Shown in pieces: positions 33,574 through 45,089 of a stretch of 64,000 bases of DNA (positions are counted from its first letter, which is position 1; the number at the start of each line of letters is the position of its first letter). Where the stretch lies: NCBI GenBank assembly GCA_963837635.1, contig CAWINY010000003.1, positions 434,001-498,000 on the forward strand, given 5' to 3'. The notes under the pieces were generated by a model that worked only from the letters and a program-made list of their open reading frames with translations, searched no databases and was not told the DNA's origin. The position numbers were made by a program, and so were the translations under genes. The stretch is from CAWINY01 sp963837635 (GTDB taxonomy: Bacteria; Acidobacteriota; Terriglobia; Terriglobales; Acidobacteriaceae).

Positions 33574-34965
33574 GTGATCGCGAAGAGCGCCCCATTCCGA
33601 TGGTTGGCGACAGGGTTGCTGCTGGCTTCGGCACACGCGGCAGCCTTCGCCCAGGAGTCGCGGCCAGCCGCCACGCCGCAACCTCAGCCCACAGATCTCT
33701 TCGCCGGCATGGTTGCCGCGGAGCCCGGCCAAACCCCTTCCAATCAAGCCCCGGTGGTTACTTTGCAGGATGCGTTAGAGCGGGCCAAGGCCAACAGCCC
33801 ACAATTCCAGGCAGCGGCAACCAACGCCTTGCTGGCGCGGGAAGACCGGGTGCAGGCGCGGGCCGGATTGCTTCCGGGGGTCAGCTATACGAATTCTTAC
33901 CTCTACACCGAGGGCAATGGCGCGCCGTCCGGCCGCTTCATTGCGAACAATGGCGTGCACGAATACCTCGCTCAGGGCAACGCGCACGAGACGCTCGGGT
34001 TAGCGGGGATCGCGGACTTCCGCCGTTCCGCCACCGCCGAGGCGCTGGCCAAGGCCCAAGCTCAGATTGCCGCCCGAGGCTTGGTGGTAACCGTCGTCGA
34101 AAGCTACTGCAACCTGGTGATCGGACAGCGCAAGCGCGCCAACACCCAGGCCGCGGCCGACGAAGCCCAGCATTTTCTCACCCTCAGCCGCGAACTGGAA
34201 GGCGGCGGCGAGGTGGCGCATGCCGACGTGATCAAGGCGCAGTTGCAGGCCAACGACCGTCAGCGGGATCTGCAGGAGGCCCAGCTCGCCCAAGCGAAAG
34301 CGCGGCTCGCGCTGGCCGTGCTCCTGTTCCCGAGCTTCACCCAGGATTTCACGGTGGTGGACGATCTGCGCTTTGCCCCGCCACTGCCCTCGCTCGCTGA
34401 AGCCCAGGAACTCGCGCAGAAGAACAATGTGGATCTGAAAGCGGCGGCGCTTTCGTTGCAGGTGGCAAGCCAAGAGGTGACCGTGGCACGCGGCGGACAT
34501 CTGCCGACGTTGGTGCTGGATTACTGGTATGGCATCGACGCCAATCACTTCGCAACCAGCACGGATGGCATTCGCAACCTGGGATATGCCGCGGCAGCCA
34601 CGCTGAATGTTCCGGTATTCAACTGGGGCGCCACGCAAAGTAAGGTAAAGCAGGCGGAGCTGCGCCGCGCACTGGCGCGCGTCCAACTCACGCAGGCGCA
34701 ACGCGAAGCCATGGCGAACCTGAACGCGTTTTACGACGAAGCCAGCACCGCCCACGCTGAACTGGACGTCCTGCGCAACTCGGCCGAGCTTGCGGCAGAG
34801 GGGCTGCGTCTGACCAACCTGCGCTACCAGGCAGGTGAAGCTACAGCCCTGGAAGTCGTGGATGCGCAGAACTCGCTGGTGCAGGCTCGCAACGTCTATG
34901 ATGACGGCGAGGCGCGATACCGCATCGCAATTGCCAGGCTGCAGACACTGACCGGGAGCTTTTAG
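33574..34965 (+). CDS. TolC-type outer membrane efflux protein
   Basis: 463 residues, start GTG 33574 with GGAGGAG (an ATG two bases earlier is closed by TGA). Signal peptide ending AAAFA. Two outer-membrane-efflux repeats rich in long Ala/Gln/Glu helices (ALERAKANSPQFQAAATNAL; ELDVLRNSAELAAEGLRLTN) and beta segments between. First gene of a tight efflux operon; its TAG overlaps the next GTG by one base. Confidence 0.92.
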   Translation: MIAKSAPFRWLATGLLLASAHAAAFAQESRPAATPQPQPTDLFAGMVAAEPGQTPSNQAPVVTLQDALERAKANSPQFQAAATNALLAREDRVQARAGLLPGVSYTNSYLYTEGNGAPSGRFIANNGVHEYLAQGNAHETLGLAGIADFRRSATAEALAKAQAQIAARGLVVTVVESYCNLVIGQRKRANTQAAADEAQHFLTLSRELEGGGEVAHADVIKAQLQANDRQRDLQEAQLAQAKARLALAVLLFPSFTQDFTVVDDLRFAPPLPSLAEAQELAQKNNVDLKAAALSLQVASQEVTVARGGHLPTLVLDYWYGIDANHFATSTDGIRNLGYAAAATLNVPVFNWGATQSKVKQAELRRALARVQLTQAQREAMANLNAFYDEASTAHAELDVLRNSAELAAEGLRLTNLRYQAGEATALEVVDAQNSLVQARNVYDDGEARYRIAIARLQTLTGSF

Positions 34966-36266
34966 TGGAGACGATTGCTCGTTCTGCGAGATTTTCTGCC
35001 ATCCGGATGCTGGCGGCAGCGGCCTTACTGCTGCTGGCGGCATTTTCCGGCTGCTCAAAGCAACCGGCGGAAAAACAGCCTGTCGTGTCGGTCCAGGCCG
35101 CCACGGTCAAGCGGGCCCAGATCCAGCGCGTGATTGGTTCTGAGGCGGTATTGTTTCCGCTGGAGCAGGCGGCGATTACGCCGAAGGTGGCCGCCCCGGT
35201 GGCGAAGTTCTATGTCAATCGCGGCAGCCGCGTCCACAAAGGACAGGTGCTTGCGATACTGGAGAACCGCGATCTGACTGCAGCTGCCAGGGAGAACAAG
35301 GGCGGCGTCGAGCAGGCGGAGGCGGCCTACGCCAGCACCACGGCGGCGAGTCTGCCCGAGGAAATCCAGAAAGCGAACCTTGACGTCCAGGCCGCAAAGG
35401 AGTCGCTCGACGCGGAACAGAAGCTCTACGACAGCCGCAAGAATCTGTACGAGCAGGGCGCGCTTCCACGCAAGGAACTCGACCAGTCCGCGGTCGCGCT
35501 TACGCAGGCACGCAACCAGCACCAGATCGCGGATCGGCACCTCACGGCCTTGCAGTCGGTAGGCGAGAAGCAGCAGACCAAGGCGGCACAGGGGCAACTG
35601 ACGTCGGCCAAAGGCAAGTACGAGGGCGCCGAGGCCCAACTCGCGTATTCGGAAATTCGCAGCCCCATCGAGGGCGTGGTCACGGACCGGCCAAACTATC
35701 CCGGGGAAATGCCGCCCGCGGGCACGCCGCTGTTGACCGTCATGAACATCTCGAAGGTTATCGCGCGTGCCCACATCCCGCAACAAGATGCGGCGCTGCT
35801 GAAAGCGGGTGATGACGCGACGATGGACGCGCCCGGCATCGGCGAGATCCCGGCCAAGGTGACGTTGGTCAGTCCGGCGGTCGATCCCAACAGCACCACG
35901 GTCGAGGTGTGGGTCGAGGCGGCAAACGCAGATGGCCGCCTGCGCCCGGGCACGACGGTACACGTATCCATGGTGGCCCAGACCGTCCCGGACGCGGTCG
36001 TCGTTCCGGCGGCATCCCTGCTTAGCGCATCGGATGGCGCGACCTCGGTTATGGTCATCGGAAACGACGGCCGGGCTCATCAGCAGATGGTCGAGACCGG
36101 AATTCGAGAAGGCGACAGCGTCCAGATCACCAAAGGCCTGAATCCGGGACAGCATGTGGTTGCGACGGGCGCTTTTGGCCTGCCGGATAACACCAAGGTC
36201 GAGGTGGCAACCGGCCCCACGAGCGGCGAGGTCACGGCGGACCCGCCGGGCAAGGAGAAACCCTAA
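34965..36266 (+). CDS. RND efflux periplasmic adaptor (membrane fusion) lipoprotein
   Basis: 433 residues. A lipobox (LLLAAFSGC, Cys near 29) predicts a lipoprotein. Barrel-sandwich halves (APVAKFYVNRGSRVHKGQVL and YSEIRSPIEGVVTDRPNYPG) enclose a long coiled-coil hairpin (about 105-210), followed by the beta-barrel domain. Connects the RND pump to the TolC-type channel. The stop is immediately followed by the pump GTG start, zero spacing. Confidence 0.93.
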   Translation: METIARSARFSAIRMLAAAALLLLAAFSGCSKQPAEKQPVVSVQAATVKRAQIQRVIGSEAVLFPLEQAAITPKVAAPVAKFYVNRGSRVHKGQVLAILENRDLTAAARENKGGVEQAEAAYASTTAASLPEEIQKANLDVQAAKESLDAEQKLYDSRKNLYEQGALPRKELDQSAVALTQARNQHQIADRHLTALQSVGEKQQTKAAQGQLTSAKGKYEGAEAQLAYSEIRSPIEGVVTDRPNYPGEMPPAGTPLLTVMNISKVIARAHIPQQDAALLKAGDDATMDAPGIGEIPAKVTLVSPAVDPNSTTVEVWVEAANADGRLRPGTTVHVSMVAQTVPDAVVVPAASLLSASDGATSVMVIGNDGRAHQQMVETGIREGDSVQITKGLNPGQHVVATGAFGLPDNTKVEVATGPTSGEVTADPPGKEKP

Positions 36267-39200
36267 GTGGGGCTGCGCTCCATCCTCGACCGTGTCCGCA
36301 CAACTGGCGCAGAGGAATCACCGTACTGGTTCGCGCGGCACTCCAAGTCGGTTATCTTCCTCATCATTGCCCTTGCTCTGGTTGGCGCATACCTGGCATT
36401 CACGATTCCGATCGCGGTATTTCCGGCCACAAATTTTCCCCGCATTGTGATTGCTGTGGACAACGGCGTCATGCCCATCGACCAGATGATGGTGACCCTG
36501 ACCCGCCCGCTCGAAGAAGCCGTGAACAGCGTTCCCGGACTGCAGAATGTGCGCTCCATTACCAGCCGCGGATCGGCGGAGATCGACCTGTTCTTCGACT
36601 GGCAGGTCGATATGTTCCAGACCTTGCAGCTGGTGGATTCGGCGGTGGCCCGGGTTCGGCCTTCGCTTCCGGCCACGGCTCAGATTGAAAGCCATCGCCT
36701 GACCTTTGCCAGCTTCCCCATCATGGGGTATAGCCTGACGGCGACCAATGTCCCGCAGACCCAGCTTTGGGAAATGGCGACCTATGAGCTGAAACCGCGT
36801 CTCAACCGCTTAGACGGAGTTTCGACCGTAGTCGTGCAAGGCGGGCAGGAGCCCGAGTTCCACATCACCCCCGACCCCGCCAAGCTGCTGGCGGCGAGCA
36901 CCACGATTACCGACATTCTGGACGCCGTGCGGCGCACCAATCTGGTGGATTCGCCCGGCCTGCTGGAGCAGAAGCACGAACTCTATCTTGGGCTGGTCAA
37001 CGGCCAGGTGCGCAGCCCCGAGCAGATCGCCGACATTGTGGTCAAGACCACGCCCGCGGGTGTCCCCGTGCGCATTGGCGATTTGGCCGCCGTAACGCCG
37101 GACGTAAAGCCGGTGTACACGCTGGTGACGGCAAACGGCAAACCCGCCGTGCTACTGAACGTCTATCGCCAACCGGACAGCAACACCATCAAAGTCGCGG
37201 ATGAAATGCACGCCGAGATCGAGAGCCTGCGCAAGTCGCTGCCGCCCGGGGTGGAACTGCAGCCGTTTTATGACCAATCGGAGATCGTCGGCGACTCGAT
37301 CAAGAGCGTGCGCGACGCCATCGTGATGGGACTGGTGCTGGTGTCGGTCATCATGCTGGTCTTCCTCCAGGATTGGGGGACCTCGATTGTGGCCGGCTTG
37401 GTCATCCCGGTGACCGCGCTGGTTACCTTTATCGTCCTGAAGATGATCGGCCAGAGTTTCAACCTGATGACCCTCGGCGGGCTGGCCGCGGCGGTTGGTC
37501 TGGTGATCGACGATGCCATTGTGGTGGTCGAAAACATCGTTCTACACCGCAGTGCCGGACAGGGAAGGCTGGATGCCATTCGCAGCGCGCTCAGCGAGAT
37601 TACCGTCCCCCTGGTGGGATCGACCATTACCCCGATTGTTGTATTCCTGCCGCTGATTTCCATCACGGGGGTGACGGGAACGTTCTTCCGCGCCCTGGCC
37701 ATCACGGTTGCGGTGTCGCTGCTCGCGTCCCTAGCGCTCGCCCTGACCTGGACGCCCAATCTCAGCCAATACTTCATCGGCGGGCGTGACAATCCTCCGC
37801 CTGCCGACGAGGAAGATGAAATCGGCCAGCGCCTGCTGGCGCGCCTGCGCGCGGCGGAAGAAGCAACCATCACCGGGCGCTTTGGCCGCGTGGTCCGTTT
37901 TTATGAAGGTTGTCTACGGTTCGCGCTGGAGCGGCCCCGCTGGATCTTGGGGTTCAGCGTGGTGCTGATTGCCGCTTCGTTTCTCTGCTACAAAGCGTTG
38001 GGCACCGACCTGTTGCCTGCGATGGATGAGGGCGCGTTTGTCCTCGACTACATCATGCCGGCGGGCAGCTCGCTGCCGGAAACCGACCGGGTGGTCAACC
38101 ACCTAGACCAGATCCTGCACGCCATTCCTGAAGTCCAGAGCACGGCGCGCCGCACCGGCCTGCAACTCGGCTTGGCCGCCGTGACCGAGGCCAACACCGG
38201 CGATATCTCGGTCAAATTGAAGGCGCAGCGCAGCCGCAATATCGAGGCGATCATGGCCGAGGTCCGGGCCAAGATCGCCCAACAGGAACCGGCGATCAGC
38301 GTGGAGTTCATACAGACCCTTCAAGACATGATCGGCGACCTGACCAACGCTCCCGAGCCGATCCAGATCAAGCTGTTTTCGCCGGATCCGCAGTTGCTCT
38401 CCGAATGGGCGCCGCGCGTCGGCGATGCCATTGGCAAGATCCCGGGCGTGGTGGATGTGCTGAACGGGATTGAGAACACCATCAGCGGTCCGGCGGTGAA
38501 CTTCCAGGTCGATCCCACGATAGCTGCCCGCGCCGGATTCACGCCCGAAGAGGTTGCGGTGGACGCCAGCGCGCTGCTGGGAGGCGAACCGGCGGCAACT
38601 CCGGTCATCAGTAACGATCGCGCCTACACGATTCGCGTGCGCTATCCGGCTGCGAACCGGGCTTCGCTGCAGGCCATGAGCGACACCTTGCTGAATAGCA
38701 CCACTGGCAGGACTGCCACCCTGGGTTCGCTGGCGATAATGTCCGAACTGCCGGGGCAGGGCGAAATCCGCCGCGAGGACCTGCAGAGAGAGGTGGCAGT
38801 GACCGCCCGTCTGGAGGGCCGCGATCTGGGCAGTGGCATCGCCGCAGTTCAGAAAGCCATGGGCGATCTGCACCTGCCTGCGAGCATTCGCGTTGTCTAT
38901 GGCGGCACCTACCAGGAACAACAACGCTCGTTCGCCGACCTGGTTCGAGTCTTGCTCCTAGCGATTGTGCTGGTCTTCATTGTCCTGCTGTTCGAGTTCC
39001 GCACGTTTGCGGCGCCGCTGGCCATCCTCTCTTCCGCGCTGCTCTCGACCTCGGGCGTTTTCCTGGCATTGCTGGTCACCCGGGTCACGTTCAATATTGC
39101 GTCCTTTATGGGTTTGATTATGGTGATCGGCATCGTGGCGAAAAACGGTATTTTGCTGCTGGATGCCGATCAGCGCTTCCGCGCCATGGGCTTCTCGCCC

Positions 39201-39437
39201 GCGGAAGCGATGATGCAGGCGGGTCGCCGCCGCTTGCGGCCCATCGTGATGACCGCGCTCGCGGCCGTGGCCGGCATGTTACCGCTGGCGTTCGCCTGGG
39301 GAGCCGGTTCGCAAATGCTGCAACCGCTGGCCATCGCGGTAATCGGCGGCATCCTGATTTCGATGGTGTTGTCGCTGATCCTTACTCCCGCCGTGCACTT
39401 CTATCTGACCCGAGGCCCCGCAGGCGGCAGCGATTAA
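36267..39437 (+). CDS. RND-family efflux pump permease
   Basis: 1056 residues, normal for AcrB/MdtB-like inner-membrane pumps. Twelve helices in the 1+5+1+5 pattern; the proton-relay Asp pair is in LVIDDAIVVVEN. Porter domain segments (VQGGQEPEFHITPDPAKLLA) are present and MVIGIVAKNGILLLD lies in the second half. Substrate is not evident: no CusA-type Met triad was found by eye, so a drug or solvent type (HAE1/MdtB-like) is favoured over heavy metals. Confidence 0.93.
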   Translation: MGLRSILDRVRTTGAEESPYWFARHSKSVIFLIIALALVGAYLAFTIPIAVFPATNFPRIVIAVDNGVMPIDQMMVTLTRPLEEAVNSVPGLQNVRSITSRGSAEIDLFFDWQVDMFQTLQLVDSAVARVRPSLPATAQIESHRLTFASFPIMGYSLTATNVPQTQLWEMATYELKPRLNRLDGVSTVVVQGGQEPEFHITPDPAKLLAASTTITDILDAVRRTNLVDSPGLLEQKHELYLGLVNGQVRSPEQIADIVVKTTPAGVPVRIGDLAAVTPDVKPVYTLVTANGKPAVLLNVYRQPDSNTIKVADEMHAEIESLRKSLPPGVELQPFYDQSEIVGDSIKSVRDAIVMGLVLVSVIMLVFLQDWGTSIVAGLVIPVTALVTFIVLKMIGQSFNLMTLGGLAAAVGLVIDDAIVVVENIVLHRSAGQGRLDAIRSALSEITVPLVGSTITPIVVFLPLISITGVTGTFFRALAITVAVSLLASLALALTWTPNLSQYFIGGRDNPPPADEEDEIGQRLLARLRAAEEATITGRFGRVVRFYEGCLRFALERPRWILGFSVVLIAASFLCYKALGTDLLPAMDEGAFVLDYIMPAGSSLPETDRVVNHLDQILHAIPEVQSTARRTGLQLGLAAVTEANTGDISVKLKAQRSRNIEAIMAEVRAKIAQQEPAISVEFIQTLQDMIGDLTNAPEPIQIKLFSPDPQLLSEWAPRVGDAIGKIPGVVDVLNGIENTISGPAVNFQVDPTIAARAGFTPEEVAVDASALLGGEPAATPVISNDRAYTIRVRYPAANRASLQAMSDTLLNSTTGRTATLGSLAIMSELPGQGEIRREDLQREVAVTARLEGRDLGSGIAAVQKAMGDLHLPASIRVVYGGTYQEQQRSFADLVRVLLLAIVLVFIVLLFEFRTFAAPLAILSSALLSTSGVFLALLVTRVTFNIASFMGLIMVIGIVAKNGILLLDADQRFRAMGFSPAEAMMQAGRRRLRPIVMTALAAVAGMLPLAFAWGAGSQMLQPLAIAVIGGILISMVLSLILTPAVHFYLTRGPAGGSD

Positions 39438-39707
39438 GATCCATGGTGGCCCGCAGGGACCTTACGGTTACGAAAGGGTCTTCCCACACCCAACCTTTTC
39501 CCGAACCGGGTTACAATTAGTTGTGGAAAAGTATTTTGCCGGGAGTCAATTCATCACCCCTGGCATCTAAACGTATGAGGCGCTCTAGGGAGGAGGCGTG
39601 TGTGCGTCCCTCTCCGGAGCCCCCTGCAAGCGCAATTTGGAAGATTCCGGCAAGCGTATGAACGCGCTTACTCGGAAAGCGCCTGGTGGGGTAAGTAAGG
39701 AGTTTTC

Positions 39708-41612
<1,905 letters not shown>

Positions 41613-41644
41613 TACTCAGTACTCAGTTTCGGTGTCCGTTTTTC

Positions 41645-41680
41645 AAAAGCCGGCTCGCTTGAGTCGGCTTTTGCTTTTTG
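41645..41680 (+). terminator. Rho-independent terminator of ftsH
   Basis: AAAAGCCG (41645-41652) pairs with CGGCTTTT (41665-41672), extended by CTC/GAG, then GCTTTTTG. Strong stem followed by a T-run. Confidence 0.8.
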
Positions 41681-41737
41681 TCTTGATCAGCCCGTGCAAC
41701 TCCAATAAGAGCGGAATGCACAGGGAGGCGGCGTTCA

Positions 41738-41940
41738 ATTTCTGATTTCCGATTTTTGAAAGGCCGGCTTGAGAAGCGATTCTGCTGCAGAACTGCATAC
41801 CGCAGATTTCACGGATAGTGAACGGATTTGCGCTGATTAAGAGAACAAAAAGAAATCCGTTTACGATCCGCGCTAATCCGCGGTAAGTCTTAGCCTGTTC
41901 AAATCGGAAATCAGAAATCGAAATATCAGAAATTGAACTT
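41738..41940. repeat. Nested array hairpins (TTTCTGA heptads outside, ACGGATT units inside)
   Basis: Outer arms: TTTCTGA, TTTCCGA, TTTTTGA (41740-41760) and TCGGAAA, TCAGAAA, TCGAAAT (41902-41935), 7-nt period and complementary. Inner arms: ACTGCATACCGCAGATTTCA at 41792 on and AAATCCGTTTACGATCCGCG to GCGGTAAGT at 41887. Two families nested in one spacer. Confidence 0.75.
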
Positions 41941-41976
41941 TCTTGCTCCCTTACGCTATCCCTCATCTAATCTCTT

Positions 41977-43860
41977 GTGCCTCTGGACGAATACAAACGC
42001 AAACGCCGCTTCGAGCAGACCCCCGAACCACCCCCAACAGTAGAACTGCGCCCCGGGCAGCGCTTTGTGGTGCAGAAGCACCAGGCCTCGCACCTGCATT
42101 ACGACTTTCGCCTGGAAATGGAAGGCGTGCTGAAGTCGTGGGCGGTTCCCAAGGGGCCGTCGCTCGACCCCGCCCACAAGCGCCTGGCCATGATGGTGGA
42201 AGACCACCCGGTTTCCTACATTGACTTCGAAGGCGTCATTCCACCCGGCAATTACGGCGCGGGCACGGTGATGGTTTGGGACATCGGCACTTGGGAGCCC
42301 GAGGGCGACGCATCGGAGATGCTTAAGAAAGGCGATCTCAAGTTCCGCCTGGACGGCAAAAAGCTGAAGGGCAGCTTCGTGCTGGCGCGCATGAAATCGC
42401 GCCGCCCGGGCAGCAAGGGCAACGAGTGGCTGCTGATCAAGCACCGCGACGAAGCCGTCGAGCCCGGCTACGACCCCGACGATGATGAGTGGTCCGTCCT
42501 TACCCATCGCAGCCTGCAACAGATCGCCGAAGATGAGGGCTCCGCCGAATGGCAAAGCAGTCGCCCCGCGCGCGCCAGCAGCAAGAACGCATGGCTGGAG
42601 GACACCATTCGCAGGAAAAACCGTTTCACCGCAGAGGACGCGGAGCTTGGCGCAGAGGAACCGCAGAGGAAGAGAAAGAACACGTTAACCAAGGTTCCTT
42701 CGAGCACGACTGGGAGCAGGAATAAGGCAAGCAGCGATAGTACGCTGTCCAAGCAATTGAAGTCTTCCTCCGCGTCCTCTGCGCCAACCTCAGCGCCCTC
42801 TGCGGTAGAACAGGCTCTCGAATCGCTCAAGGGCGCCGTGCGCGCGAAGATGCCGAGCGCCATCCACCCCATGCTGGCAACGCTGGTGGACGAGCCGTTC
42901 TCCGACGCCGACTGGCTCTACGAGATCAAGTGGGACGGCTATCGCGCCATCGCGTTCCTCGATGAAGGTGAGTTGCGCCTGGTGTCGCGCAACCAGAACG
43001 AGATGACCGCGCAGTATCCCGAACTGGCAACGCTAGCCGGCTCGGTGCGGGCGCGGCAGGCGATCCTGGACGGCGAAATCGTGGCCCTCGACGAGGCGGG
43101 CCGTTCCTCCTTCAGCCTCATGCAGCAGCGCACCGGGGTCGGGCATGGCGGACGCCGCGTGGCCGCGCCGGACACCGAAATCCCGATCCAGTACTACGCC
43201 TTCGATCTGCTTTACCTGGATGGCTTCGATCTGCGCCGCGTGGATCTCGAAGAACGCAAACGCCTGCTGGCCGAGATCGTTGTCGAAGGTCCGATCCTGC
43301 GCTATTCCGAGCACTTCCCCGATGGCCAGCGGCTCTACCAGGCCGCGAAGGAGCGCGGACTGGAGGGCATCATCGGCAAGCGCCGCCGCTCCGGCTACCT
43401 CGAGAAGCGCTCGCGCGAGTGGCTGAAGATCAAGATCACACAGCGCCAGGAGTGCGTGATCGGCGGCTACACCGACCCCAAGGGCAGCCGCGAGCATTTC
43501 GGCTCCATCATCCTCGGGCTTTGCGACGGCCAGCGACGGCTCATCCACGTTGGCCAGGCCGGCAGCGGCTTCACCCGCAAGACGCACGAAGACATGTGGC
43601 GCCGCCTGAAGCCGCTCGAGACGGCTGAGAATCCGTTCTACGGCAAAGTCGAAAGCTCACGCGGCACGCACTGGGTGCGGCCCGAACTGGTCGCCCAGAT
43701 CAAATTCACCGAGTGGACCCACGGGGGCCGCAGCGGCGCCATCAAAATGCGCGCCCCCGTCTTCGAGGGACTGCGCAGCGACAAAGCGCCACACGAATGC
43801 GTCTTCGAACGCGCGAGATCGGCTCGAGTGGAGAAGGAAAAAAAGGGAGAGGCGGCGTAA
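41977..43860 (+). CDS. ligD: ATP-dependent DNA ligase D, PE-ligase type
   Basis: 627 residues. The N-terminal 3'-phosphoesterase domain (about 20-190) has HLHYDFRLE and WAVPKGPS. The ligase domain starts near 285, with the adenylated Lys in EIKWDGYR (Lys318), LDGEIV and EGIIGKRRRSGY, followed by an OB-fold to about 600. There is no polymerase domain, so this is the two-domain NHEJ ligase form. The linker (218-277) is encoded by an inserted palindromic array. GTG start. No ku gene is adjacent. Confidence 0.93.
   Translation: MPLDEYKRKRRFEQTPEPPPTVELRPGQRFVVQKHQASHLHYDFRLEMEGVLKSWAVPKGPSLDPAHKRLAMMVEDHPVSYIDFEGVIPPGNYGAGTVMVWDIGTWEPEGDASEMLKKGDLKFRLDGKKLKGSFVLARMKSRRPGSKGNEWLLIKHRDEAVEPGYDPDDDEWSVLTHRSLQQIAEDEGSAEWQSSRPARASSKNAWLEDTIRRKNRFTAEDAELGAEEPQRKRKNTLTKVPSSTTGSRNKASSDSTLSKQLKSSSASSAPTSAPSAVEQALESLKGAVRAKMPSAIHPMLATLVDEPFSDADWLYEIKWDGYRAIAFLDEGELRLVSRNQNEMTAQYPELATLAGSVRARQAILDGEIVALDEAGRSSFSLMQQRTGVGHGGRRVAAPDTEIPIQYYAFDLLYLDGFDLRRVDLEERKRLLAEIVVEGPILRYSEHFPDGQRLYQAAKERGLEGIIGKRRRSGYLEKRSREWLKIKITQRQECVIGGYTDPKGSREHFGSIILGLCDGQRRLIHVGQAGSGFTRKTHEDMWRRLKPLETAENPFYGKVESSRGTHWVRPELVAQIKFTEWTHGGRSGAIKMRAPVFEGLRSDKAPHECVFERARSARVEKEKKGEAA
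42628..42806. repeat. Palindromic array inserted in frame within ligD
   Basis: The left arm (42628-42674) opens ACCGCAGAGGACGCGGAGC and contains GGCGCAGAGG; the right arm (42763-42806) is its near-perfect reverse complement, ending CCTCTGCGGT. Each arm uses 8-9-nt units (CGCAGAGGA, CGCGGAGC). The insertion translates as FTAEDAELGAEEPQRKRK and a Ser-rich mirror segment, keeping the ligase frame. Confidence 0.85.
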
Positions 43861-43961
43861 GGCTGAACTCAAACCAACCTGCCCGAATTCTGATGATCCA
43901 TCCTTAGGGCACTTATTGATTTTACTCGCCAACTACCGCAGGCGCATGATGGGGGTGTGCT

Positions 43962-44897
43962 GTGAAGGCACCCTATTCATCATTCGAGCATTTGGTTTTG
44001 AGCGTGTGCTCGGATCGCGGGAAGGGATGGCGATTCGTGATGCATGATGCCCAGACGGTTTACGTAGATGATAGCGGTACTGATGGGAAGTCTAAGGTTG
44101 CTGCTGCTGCTTTCTGTGTGTCCACAGTTGACCGATGGTTAGAATTCGAGGATTCGTGGCGAAAGATCGCCGAACGTGCTGGTTTTGAGCTTAAGCATTT
44201 TCACATGACAGAATTTGCCGCCTGTAGGCTAGACAACAAGTGCCCGCAATGCCGTAGTGGAAAGACAACGATAGTCGAGCATCCTTGGCAAAAATGGCCC
44301 GAAAAGAAACGCGAAAATGTACTGAACCGGATGGCTAAGGCACTTGTGAAGCATGTCGAATTCGGAATAGGGCAAGCATATACGAAGGCAGACTATGACG
44401 CCCATGTTCGCCTGTCACCTGCCCGCGCTGTGATGGACACACCCGTGGGCGATGAATACTTTACATTCGCAGTACAACGGTGCGGAGGAAGCTTCGCCGA
44501 GTGGCGAGCCGCGCACGGTCGCAATAACCCCCTGAAGTTCGTGTTTGATTCCGCCTCAAAGAGAGAGAAGCATGAAATAGCTCAGGTTTTCTTTGCGGCT
44601 GCCAATGAAACAGCGAAATACCAAAACGGTATAGAGCAATGGTTTGACCCGGAACTCGGCGTCGCATATGAGAGCAGGAAGCAAACACACCAATTGCTCT
44701 CTGCTGACATGCTTGCATGGACTATTGCTACCGTTAGGGCGAGGGAATTATTTATGCGGGGAAGATTCGTTGAGGTCTACTGGCTCGGCAAAATATTCGC
44801 ATCAGCCGACCACGTAAAGATCGGCTATCTACACAAAGACACAATAGCCAAGTGGGAAAAGGACATACTAGATGGCACACAAACAAGTGGCCAATGA
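43962..44897 (+). CDS. DUF3800 family protein
   Basis: 311 residues from GTG 43962 (alternative ATG 44040, just before MHDAQTVYVDDSGTDGKSK). The VDDSG motif, with later acidic residues (FVFDSASKREKHE, LLSADMLAWTI), fits DUF3800, a family with a predicted RNase H-like fold, often in accessory regions. CPQC/DNKCP suggests a small metal knuckle. Less GC-rich than flanking genes, consistent with acquisition. Function unknown. Confidence 0.75.
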   Translation: MKAPYSSFEHLVLSVCSDRGKGWRFVMHDAQTVYVDDSGTDGKSKVAAAAFCVSTVDRWLEFEDSWRKIAERAGFELKHFHMTEFAACRLDNKCPQCRSGKTTIVEHPWQKWPEKKRENVLNRMAKALVKHVEFGIGQAYTKADYDAHVRLSPARAVMDTPVGDEYFTFAVQRCGGSFAEWRAAHGRNNPLKFVFDSASKREKHEIAQVFFAAANETAKYQNGIEQWFDPELGVAYESRKQTHQLLSADMLAWTIATVRARELFMRGRFVEVYWLGKIFASADHVKIGYLHKDTIAKWEKDILDGTQTSGQ

Positions 44898-44955
44898 ATC
44901 TGAACGATTTGATGCTGGCGTTCGCAAGATTCTCTCATTCAGGACTTTGCGCTGA
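44872..44955 (+). CDS. 27-residue ORF overlapping the DUF3800 end
   Basis: Reads MAHKQVANESERFDAGVRKI then LSFRTLR. The ATG lies 26 bp inside the 3' end of the DUF3800 gene in another frame. The ESERFDAxVRKILS pattern resembles small proteins that accompany such genes, but here it stops early and may be truncated. Confidence 0.35.
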   Translation: MAHKQVANESERFDAGVRKILSFRTLR

Positions 44956-45089
44956 CAGCAAGGGGCATCGAGGATGCGATTGTCTTAGCTGCACAACGGC
45001 CCGGCCCTGGTGGCTACCATCAGAGACAGTCCGTGCACTCGATCATCTAGATCGCCAGTCCTTCAATGTAGTGTCGAAAAAGATCCGCG

